From the NCBI GenBank assembly GCA_035517515.1, contig DATIYQ010000173.1, forward strand, positions 17,794-81,793: a stretch of DNA of 64,000 nt, given 5' to 3'. A model generated the notes under the pieces. That model searched no databases. It saw only the letters and a list, made by a program, of their open reading frames with translations, and was not told where the DNA came from. Source of the stretch: JOPF136 sp035517515. GTDB lineage: Bacteria; Acidobacteriota; Terriglobia; Acidiferrales; UBA7541. Below are positions 1 to 6,333 of this stretch, in pieces (the first letter of the stretch is position 1; each line of letters begins with the position of its first letter). The position numbers and the translations under genes were made by a program.

Positions 1-1
1 C

Positions 2-208
2 TCCGGCTTGGGGGAAAGCTTTCTAGCCGTGGTGCTGGGGAATATTGTGTACTTTGGGGCCGCGCCGTACCTGCCGGAACGGTGGCAACATCAACTCTTC
101 CATCCCGATGCGGGGCTGGTGCTGGATTTTCTGACCTGCGCGGCGGTTTTCGGGCTGATCCGGCTGGCCCGGCGAATCCTTCCATCTGCAAGAAACGAAG
201 GCGGTTAG
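2..208 (+). CDS. Small membrane protein, 5' end outside window
   Basis: The reading frame is open from the left edge of the window and closes at a TAG, so the 5' end may be missing; a TTG at position 8 is the first possible start inside the window. The visible 66-68 residues hold two hydrophobic stretches (around FLAVVLGNIVYFGAAPYL and LDFLTCAAVFGLIRLA) and a basic, polar tail, which suggests a small integral membrane protein or the last two helices of a larger one. The family is not recognised and no function is proposed. The next gene on this strand starts about 280 bases downstream, behind its own promoter, so this is probably a separate transcription unit. Confidence 0.45.
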   Translation, partial: SGLGESFLAVVLGNIVYFGAAPYLPERWQHQLFHPDAGLVLDFLTCAAVFGLIRLARRILPSARNEGG

Positions 209-342
209 AAGATTTCCGAAATTCCATGCAACAACAGATTCCGCTTGCGGATCAATGGCATGGGGGGTTCGCAATAACGGCCTTTGGGCGGGTTGCTGCC
301 GTAAGGCAGGAAAGGCTTCGCTCGCGCGGAGTCCCGGCGGGA

Positions 343-370
343 GGAACCCTGCTATGCTCGCTTACGTCTT
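343..370 (+). promoter_or_regulatory. ECF-type promoter of the downstream sigma gene
   Basis: GGAAC at 343-347 and GTCTT at 366-370 are separated by 18 bases. This matches the layout of sigmaE-like ECF promoters (GGAAC in the -35, GTC in the -10, with 17-18 bases between the cores). It lies upstream of an ECF sigma gene, which suggests autoregulation. The assignment rests on motif and spacing only. Confidence 0.5.
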
Positions 371-378
371 TAATAGTG

Positions 379-394
379 CTCACCCTTGGGTGAG
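379..394. repeat. Perfect 7-bp inverted repeat near predicted start of transcription
   Basis: CTCACCC, TT, GGGTGAG: 7-bp perfect arms with a two-base centre. It lies about 10 bases after the predicted ECF -10 element, so it is placed to act as an operator or 5' hairpin for the sigma gene. Confidence 0.55.
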
Positions 395-431
395 TCCCGG
401 CGTCCAAACATCTGGAGACGCATGTTCCTAG

Positions 432-461
432 CCGATGGGTCATCCGGGGATGACCCATCGG
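432..461. repeat. Perfect 14-bp inverted repeat before the ECF sigma gene
   Basis: The left arm CCGATGGGTCATCC (432-445) and right arm GGATGACCCATCGG (448-461) are exact reverse complements separated by two bases. The element covers an upstream in-frame ATG at 435 and ends 27 bases before the preferred ATG at 489. No T-run follows, so a simple intrinsic terminator is unlikely. An operator or a 5'-leader hairpin is more plausible. Confidence 0.75.
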
Positions 462-488
462 AGGAACCGGGCGCCGGGCGATTCCAGT

Positions 489-1130
489 ATGCTGCCAGCG
501 GAAACGGCATTGCCTTTTGAAGCGGAGGCGCGAGCACAGGCGGTCACCCGGCTCGAAGAGGACGCACTCATCCGCACGGCCCAGGCGGGCGACCGTGAGG
601 CGTTCGAAGAGCTGGTGCGGCGCTACGACCAGGACGTGCTGCGCCTGGCTTTGCAGATTACCCGCCGGCCCGAGGACGCCCACGATCTCTACCAGGAAGC
701 CTTCCTGAAGGTGTATCGCAATCTGGACCGGTTCCGATTCGAATGCAGTTTTTATACCTGGCTGTACCGCGTGGTCACCAACGTGTGCCTGGATCACCTA
801 CGGCGGCGCTCGAGCCGTCCGGAGGATCAGGCGCCGGAGACGAGCCAGGCGGCCAGCGGCGCGGAGGAAGACTTTTTCGACCGGCAGGCGCATCCGGCTC
901 CGCACAGCAATCCGGAGCGGTCGTTGCTGGGGAAGGAGCTGGGCGCGCGGATCTCCGCAGCCTTGGAGCGGCTCTCGCCGCGCGAGCGGATGGTTTTCGA
1001 GATGAAGCACTTTCACGGGCTGCGCTTGCGGGCTATCGGCGAAATGCTGGGCACCACGGAGGAGACGGTGAAGAATTCGCTGTTCCGGGCCACGCGGAAG
1101 TTGCGCAGCAGCCTGGAGGGATACCGATGA
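489..1130 (+). CDS. ECF-family RNA polymerase sigma factor
   Basis: Extracytoplasmic-function sigma factor of 213 residues, which recruits RNA polymerase to stress or envelope promoters. Region 2 is visible at about residues 35-95: AFEELVRRYDQDVLRL, then YQEAFLKVYRNLDRF and the promoter-melting segment FYTWLYRVVTNVCLDHLRRR. Region 4 follows at about 155-205: LSPRERMVFEMKHFHGLRLR, then a helix-turn-helix around EMLGTTEETVKNSLFRATRK. An acidic linker separates the two. I chose the ATG at 489 because the in-frame ATG at 435 lies inside a perfect palindrome and adds a non-conserved leader. The stop overlaps the ATG of the downstream anti-sigma gene (ATGA), so the pair should be translationally coupled. 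A GGAAC-18-GTC promoter upstream suggests autoregulation. The regulon cannot be read from the sequence. Confidence 0.9.
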   Translation: MLPAETALPFEAEARAQAVTRLEEDALIRTAQAGDREAFEELVRRYDQDVLRLALQITRRPEDAHDLYQEAFLKVYRNLDRFRFECSFYTWLYRVVTNVCLDHLRRRSSRPEDQAPETSQAASGAEEDFFDRQAHPAPHSNPERSLLGKELGARISAALERLSPRERMVFEMKHFHGLRLRAIGEMLGTTEETVKNSLFRATRKLRSSLEGYR

Positions 1131-2158
1131 GCAGGGCGCACCATTCGCCGGAAGAGAGCCGGCAGGATGCCGGCGGTACCGCATCGGCGGCGTGCGGGGA
1201 ATACGAGCGCCGGCTGACGCTTTATGCCTGGCAGGAGCTGGAGCCCGCGGAGCGCGAAGCGGTGGACTTGCACGTGGCCGGGTGCGCCGGCTGCGCGGCG
1301 GCGCTGGCCCGCGAACGCGCGCTCCTCGAACGGCTGAGCACGTTGGATTCCGCCGAGCCCGCGGATCTGTTCCTGGCGCAGTGCCGCCGTACGCTCTCGC
1401 GCCGGCTGAGTCGCGCCGAGAGTTCCGCGCGCTTTTGGAAGCGTGTGCGCGCCGCCTTCGCGCCGGCGGGCTGGCTGACTGCGCGGCCGGCGTGGACCAT
1501 TGCCGCGCTGGTGCTGGCCGGATTTTTCGCCGGGCGCTACTTTGCTCCCGGCTCCGCGCCGGAGGCCACGAGCCAGGAATCCGCGGCCGGGGAATCCTCC
1601 TCCCCGGCGTCGTATTCAAATTCCTCGGTCACCGGCGTGCAGCGTCTGCCAGGCGGGGCCGTGGCCGTGCGCATGACCACGGAACAGCCGTCGGTGGTGC
1701 AGGGTTCTCCGGAAGACAGCGACATTCGCCGGGCGTTGCTGGCCGCACTCGAGGGTTCCGGGACTCCGGACCCGGACGCGCGGATTGAATCCGTGGATTT
1801 GCTGCGTGCGAGCCGGAGCGACGCCTCGGTGCGGCAGGCGCTGTGCCAGGCGGTGTTGCGGGATCCGAATCCCAGTGTGCGGTTGAAGGCGGTAGAAGCC
1901 CTTCACGGCCTGGAGAGCGAGGCAGACGTCCGCCAGGCGCTGCTGGCCGCGCTAGAGCACGATGCCAATCCCGGCGTGCGTGTGGAGGCGATCAGCGCGC
2001 TGCGTTCCTTCCTGGACACCGACCCCGCGGGAGACTGGACCCGCGACGGCGCCGTGGTGAGCGTGCTGCGCGACCGCGAACACAGGGACCCCAATGAGTT
2101 TGTGCGCCTCCAAAGCGGCGCGGCCATGCGGCAAATCTCTGCGCGCAACGTCCAATAA
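1127..2158 (+). CDS. Transmembrane zinc-finger anti-sigma factor with HEAT repeats
   Basis: A 343-residue partner of the preceding sigma factor. The N-terminal cytoplasmic part carries an anti-sigma zinc-binding signature, H49-x3-C53-x2-C56 (HVAGCAGC), with Cys23 upstream. One membrane helix follows at about 121-140 (WTIAALVLAGFFAGRYF). After a Ser/Gly-rich linker, the presumed periplasmic part holds HEAT-like repeats at about 200-300, seen as recurring SVRQALCQAVLRDPNPSVRL and DVRQALLAALEHDANPGVRV units. By family knowledge, the zinc finger holds the sigma factor until a signal releases it. The HEAT repeats are probably a protein-binding sensor, which is inference. The start overlaps the sigma stop codon, with GGAGGG upstream. 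Confidence 0.85.
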   Translation: MSRAHHSPEESRQDAGGTASAACGEYERRLTLYAWQELEPAEREAVDLHVAGCAGCAAALARERALLERLSTLDSAEPADLFLAQCRRTLSRRLSRAESSARFWKRVRAAFAPAGWLTARPAWTIAALVLAGFFAGRYFAPGSAPEATSQESAAGESSSPASYSNSSVTGVQRLPGGAVAVRMTTEQPSVVQGSPEDSDIRRALLAALEGSGTPDPDARIESVDLLRASRSDASVRQALCQAVLRDPNPSVRLKAVEALHGLESEADVRQALLAALEHDANPGVRVEAISALRSFLDTDPAGDWTRDGAVVSVLRDREHRDPNEFVRLQSGAAMRQISARNVQ

Positions 2159-2190
2159 ACCGGGATGAACTCGCGCAGCCCATCAGAAAA

Positions 2191-4128
2191 GTGAGCGTCA
2201 CAGCACCAATCCGCAGGACAGGCCCTTTCGCCTGCGCTGATTGCTTGCGCGCGGCGCTGGCGTTGCTGTTCGCCGGGGCGCTCTCCGCCGCCGCGGCAAT
2301 CCCCCCCGGAGATTCCCCACCCACGGCGGACGCGGGGCAGCGCCGTGTGCTCAGCGAGCAGACGGGAAACGTCAATCTCCGCAATGGCGACCCGGTGCGC
2401 GTCCACTTGACCCAGGGAGACGTGCGCGTGCGCACCACGGCCGACGGCAGCGTGCAGTACCGGCTGCGGATCGAAGGGCCGGCCAGCGCTGCCGCGGCAG
2501 TGCCACCCCGCTTCCAGATCACCGGGCGGGTTACCGCGGATGGGGCGCTCATCGCCGGCCGCGGGCTGGACGCCAATTATTCCGGCCATGTCTGGATCAC
2601 GCTGGAGGTCGAGGTTCCGCGTTCGACTCCGCTCGAAGTGTCCACGCAGGGAGGGGCCATCGAGGTGCAGGACATTGACGGGCGTCTCACCTGCCAGACC
2701 GCTGGAGGAAGGATTCGCGTCGGCAAGGTGAACAATTCGGCGCGGCTGGAAACCGCCGGCGGGGATATTGTGGTGCAAGACGTCTCCGGAGATCTCTATG
2801 CCAACACCGGGGGCGGGCACATTCTGGCCGGCTCTGTGGGGGGAAACGCCAACCTGAGCAGCGCCGGCGGTCACATTCGCGTGGCCCGCGTGGAAGGCGT
2901 GGCGCGCATGGACACGGGCGGGGGCAACATCTTTCTGGATCGCGCCGGAGGCCGCCTGGTGGCCTCCACAGGCGGTGGGCGAATCATGGTGGGCGAAGTT
3001 TCCGGCGAGCTGGAAGCGCGCTCTGGGGGCGGTGGAATCCGCATCTGGCGCGTGGCGGGGCCGGCGCGCCTGCAATCCGCCGGCGGTTCGATCTTTCTGG
3101 CCGGGGTCACCAGTCCGGTGCGTGCTTCGACCGCGGCGGGCGGAATTACCGCGCGGTTTGCGCGTCCCGCCACCGCTCCCGAGATTGCGCCGGGCGCTCC
3201 CGAGCCTCCCCGCGCCGCGACGATGGGAGAATTCGAGTGCCACGGCGGAGACATTGTGGTGTTCGTGCCGATGGACCTGGGCCTGACTCTGGATGCTTCG
3301 GTGATGGGGGGCGAAGGATTCCACATTCTGGTGGACCCGGCGCTCGCTTTCCAGTTGAAGACCAACGCTACGATGGACGGGCCAGCGCTGCGCGCAGAGG
3401 GTGCGATGGCAGGAGGCGGGCCGCTGCTGCGCCTGCGCGCGGATTCCGGAAACATCCTGCTGCGCCCGGTGGATTCCTCACCTTCGGGCGCGGGACCCGG
3501 CGTCCCTCCGGTTCCGCCGATTGTGCCGGTCCCGCCGGTTCCCGCTTTCGCGCCGGGGGGGACAAATCTGGACACCTCTGCCGCCGAGCTGGAGCAGTCC
3601 ATCGCGCGGATGCAGCGCGATCTGGAGCTTCGCCAGAACGAGCTGCAGTCTCTGGCAACCACCCAGGAACTCCGCGCGATGAAACTGGCGGCAGGAGCGG
3701 CACAGGCGGATCGGAAGCGCTTCGCATGGGATCGCGGGGCCGGGGACTCCGCGGCGTCTGCCGGGGTGGATTACAACTGGTCCGCCGACCAGCTTACAGA
3801 GGTGGAAGATCTGCGGGAGAGAGTGGCTGCGTGGTTCACGGACCGGGTGGTGCTCTCCGCGGAAGAATTGCGGCCGAGACTCGTTCGCCGGGTGGACCCG
3901 GTGTATCCCGAAGCCGCCCGGGACAGCGGCGTGGAAGGGCCGGTGCGCCTGCGCCTCGCCATCGCGCGAGACGGGACGGTTGAAGACGTCACGGTTCTCT
4001 CCGGCAATCCCGAATTGGCCGGAGCAGCCGTGGCCGCGGTGCGCCGCTGGCGTTACCGTCCCACGATTCTCGATGGAAAGTCGGTGTCCGTGCTGACGGT
4101 GCTGACGGTTACGTTTCATCGGCACTAA
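2191..4128 (+). CDS. DUF4097-type beta-solenoid protein with TonB C-terminal domain
   Basis: A 645-residue exported protein. It starts at GTG 2191 with a basic N terminus and a hydrophobic signal segment (LRAALALLFAGALSAAAA). Residues 152-313 are nine consecutive repeats of exactly 18 residues, each built on a [TS]-x-G-G-x-I-x-V pattern, as in DUF4097-like right-handed beta-solenoids. A Pro/Val-rich spacer (about 430-465) and a charged helical stretch (about 470-510) follow. The last ~85 residues (LRPRLVRRVDPVYPEAARDS to the end, with RRWRYRPT) form a TonB C-terminal domain. In TonB proteins this domain touches outer-membrane receptors; here no N-terminal energy-transducing membrane anchor is evident apart from the signal, so the role is probably structural. 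The gene lies 32 bases after the anti-sigma gene and is likely in its operon. Confidence 0.8.
   Translation: MSVTAPIRRTGPFACADCLRAALALLFAGALSAAAAIPPGDSPPTADAGQRRVLSEQTGNVNLRNGDPVRVHLTQGDVRVRTTADGSVQYRLRIEGPASAAAAVPPRFQITGRVTADGALIAGRGLDANYSGHVWITLEVEVPRSTPLEVSTQGGAIEVQDIDGRLTCQTAGGRIRVGKVNNSARLETAGGDIVVQDVSGDLYANTGGGHILAGSVGGNANLSSAGGHIRVARVEGVARMDTGGGNIFLDRAGGRLVASTGGGRIMVGEVSGELEARSGGGGIRIWRVAGPARLQSAGGSIFLAGVTSPVRASTAAGGITARFARPATAPEIAPGAPEPPRAATMGEFECHGGDIVVFVPMDLGLTLDASVMGGEGFHILVDPALAFQLKTNATMDGPALRAEGAMAGGGPLLRLRADSGNILLRPVDSSPSGAGPGVPPVPPIVPVPPVPAFAPGGTNLDTSAAELEQSIARMQRDLELRQNELQSLATTQELRAMKLAAGAAQADRKRFAWDRGAGDSAASAGVDYNWSADQLTEVEDLRERVAAWFTDRVVLSAEELRPRLVRRVDPVYPEAARDSGVEGPVRLRLAIARDGTVEDVTVLSGNPELAGAAVAAVRRWRYRPTILDGKSVSVLTVLTVTFHRH
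2644..3129 (+). repeat. Nine tandem 54-bp (18-residue) coding repeats
   Basis: Nine units translate to exactly 18 residues each with no gaps, for example TAGGRIRVGKVNNSARLE, TAGGDIVVQDVSGDLYAN and TGGGHILAGSVGGNANLS. A tenth, degenerate unit starts at 3130 (TAAGGITARF). The constant length and the Gly-Gly turn fit one solenoid coil per unit. The repeats differ too much in DNA sequence to be a recent slippage product. Confidence 0.85.
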
Positions 4129-4185
4129 GGCGGCGGGGAGTCCTGAAGCCGGGTCGGAGATGCCGCCGCAGTGGGGGAGGTCAAA

Positions 4186-5016
4186 ATGAGGCAGATGAAG
4201 CAGAGCAGATTGCGCGCGGCGGCGTATCTGCTGCTTGCCGCGCTTCTGATCTCCGCCGGTCGTGCGCGGCCGGCGGCCGCACAGGTCCTGCCGGTGGAGC
4301 GGTTCGAGCGCACCCTTCCGCTGGCCGCTGGAGGGATGTTCTCGCTTTCCAATGTGAACGGCTCCGTGCAAATCGAAGGCTGGAACCGCGAGGAAGTGCA
4401 GATCGCCGCGGTCAAATCCTCGACGGGCGATCCGGAAGAGCTGAGCCGGGTGGGGATCGTCATCACCCAGTCGCCGCAGGGCATCTACGTGGAGACGCGC
4501 TACCCCCCGAGCGGCAGCGCGGAAGTGAGCGTGGAATACCGGGTGCGCGTGCCGGCGCATGTGCGGCTGGGCCGGGTGAGCGCAATCAACGGCTCGCTGA
4601 GCGTGCGCGACGTGACCGGCACGGGCAGCCTGATGGCCATCAATGGAAACGTTTCCCTGGCTCGCGGCGCGGGGCTTTTTTCCGCGCGCGCCACGAACGG
4701 CAACGTGACCCTGGAACTCGTGAGCCTCGAGAGTGGATTCCCGGCATCGGATGCGCCACGGCCCGCTGCGCCGGGCGCGGCGATCACCGCACAAACCGTG
4801 AACGGCTCAGTGGATGTGGCTTTGCCTGCCGATGCCGGCGCGGAACTGGAAGCGCGCACTCAAAACGGTGACTTCACCAGCGATCTTCCCTTGCTCACGA
4901 GCAGTTCCGCGGCCGGGCGGCTGATCCACAGCCGCATCGGACCCGGCGGCCCGGCGCTTCTTCTCCGCACCGTGAATGGCTCCATTCGCTTACGGATCAC
5001 GCCGCCGCTCGTCTAA
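4186..5016 (+). CDS. DUF4097-family exported protein
   Basis: A 276-residue protein with a signal peptide (KQSRLRAAAYLLLAALLISA, cleavage near ARPAAAQ). The mature part repeats a turn motif x-N-G-[SN]-[VL], for example NVNGSVQIEG, AINGSLSVRD, AINGNVSLAR, TVNGSVDVAL and TVNGSIRLRI, partly at an 18-residue period. This is the DUF4097 (putative adhesin) pattern and a cousin of the solenoid in the preceding gene. I chose ATG 4186 rather than GTG 4171 because GGGGGAGG sits six bases before it. It is the second DUF4097 protein behind the same ECF/anti-sigma pair. Its ligand is unknown; family members are envelope proteins of poorly defined role. Confidence 0.75.
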   Translation: MRQMKQSRLRAAAYLLLAALLISAGRARPAAAQVLPVERFERTLPLAAGGMFSLSNVNGSVQIEGWNREEVQIAAVKSSTGDPEELSRVGIVITQSPQGIYVETRYPPSGSAEVSVEYRVRVPAHVRLGRVSAINGSLSVRDVTGTGSLMAINGNVSLARGAGLFSARATNGNVTLELVSLESGFPASDAPRPAAPGAAITAQTVNGSVDVALPADAGAELEARTQNGDFTSDLPLLTSSSAAGRLIHSRIGPGGPALLLRTVNGSIRLRITPPLV

Positions 5017-5047
5017 TTGAACCGAAGGGATCAGGAGGGGAAACGTC

Positions 5048-6163
5048 ATGGTCAGCAAAATCTTCACCTGGGTCGGAGGCGGAGTGCTCACCGGAGTGCT
5101 GGCGCTGGCCGGACCCGCCGGGGGCGCCGCGCAGTCCGGCGATGGCGCATGGCAATCGGCGCAGGACGAACTGCAGTGCCGCACCGCGCGCCTGGCCCGT
5201 TCCTGGGAACGCGTGGAAGAGCGGATGGCCGCGCTTGCGGATCGCGTGGCGGCGAAATCCGCGCGGTTTCTCCAGGACTCCAGGCCCGCCATCTCCGGGG
5301 ATGACGACGGCCAGGTGATGGTCTATTCCAGCAGCACGGACGGGCCCGGATGGCTGGGCATACGCATGGAAGAGGTTAGCGCGGAAAAGACAAAAGAACT
5401 GAAACTGCCCGCCGAGCGCGGCGTGCTGGTGACCCGCGTGACCGAAGATTCTCCGGCGGCCAAGGCCGGGCTTAAGGTAAACGACGTGATCACCGAATTT
5501 GATGGCCAGCGCGTGGAGGGCACCGCGGCCCTGGAGCGCATGGTGCGCGAAGTGCCCCCGGGCAGAAGCGTTCCCATCACCGTATGGCGCGACGGCAGCG
5601 CGCAGACGCTCCGCGCGGAGCTCAGCGCCCGCCGTGGAATGGCCGGCAGAGACGGTGAAAACCGCGTGTACGTGACCGGACCACGGGATTGGGATTTCAA
5701 TTTCGAACTGCCGCCCATGCCGGAAGTCCCGCCGATGCCCGCGATTCCCCCGATCCCGGCGATTCAGATCGGGCCCATGGCCGGTTTCCGCGCCTTTGGC
5801 GCTCCAATGCTGGGGATCGATGCGGAAGACCTTTCCGGGCAACTGGGCAGTTATTTCGGCGCGCCCGATGGCGAGGGCGTCCTGGTTCGCGAGGTCATGC
5901 CCAGCACGCCGGCGGAGAAGGCCGGGCTCAAGGCCGGGGACGTAATCCTGCGCGTGGATGGAAACCGGGTGCGCAATGCGGAGGAGCTGCGTTCCGCTCT
6001 GCGGGAGAAGATGGACAAGGCGGCCGGCGGTTCCGATGCGGAAAAAACGCCCATGGCCTCCGCGGAGTTGACTGTGCTGCGCGCGGGGAAGCAGATTACC
6101 GCACGCGTCGAGCTCCAGCCTCCCGTTCGCAGGCTGCACGCGGTGCGGCGCGTGGCCGTCTGA
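5048..6163 (+). CDS. Exported protein with two PDZ domains
   Basis: A 371-residue protein, preceded by a good ribosome site (AGGAGGGG before ATG). An N-terminal hydrophobic segment (IFTWVGGGVLTGVLALAGPA) is a signal or anchor. Two PDZ domains are visible: the first at about 98-195 (GWLGIRMEEVS, then SPAAKAGLKVNDVITEFDG) and the second at about 255-360 (MLGIDAEDL, then TPAEKAGLKAGDVILRVDG). They are joined by a Pro/Met-rich linker. DegP/HtrA proteases have a trypsin-like domain before two PDZ domains; no His-Asp-Ser protease domain is present here, so this is a PDZ-only scaffold or sensor in the envelope. The position behind an ECF/anti-sigma pair makes a link to anti-sigma control attractive, but that is inference. 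Confidence 0.75.
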   Translation: MVSKIFTWVGGGVLTGVLALAGPAGGAAQSGDGAWQSAQDELQCRTARLARSWERVEERMAALADRVAAKSARFLQDSRPAISGDDDGQVMVYSSSTDGPGWLGIRMEEVSAEKTKELKLPAERGVLVTRVTEDSPAAKAGLKVNDVITEFDGQRVEGTAALERMVREVPPGRSVPITVWRDGSAQTLRAELSARRGMAGRDGENRVYVTGPRDWDFNFELPPMPEVPPMPAIPPIPAIQIGPMAGFRAFGAPMLGIDAEDLSGQLGSYFGAPDGEGVLVREVMPSTPAEKAGLKAGDVILRVDGNRVRNAEELRSALREKMDKAAGGSDAEKTPMASAELTVLRAGKQITARVELQPPVRRLHAVRRVAV

Positions 6164-6333
6164 TCCGATTCGGCCGGGCGGGGGATTTCGAAACCGGTGT
6201 TTCGGTTGGCCGGTTCCGCGTTACCGGACATTACCCTTAGCGTGAGGATCGGCGCCGTGCAATCTTTGTGAACCGCCGGCCCCCGTGCAGCGTCTGATTG
6301 GATAGCAGTCGCAGCCGTCCAGGAGACGCAAGG

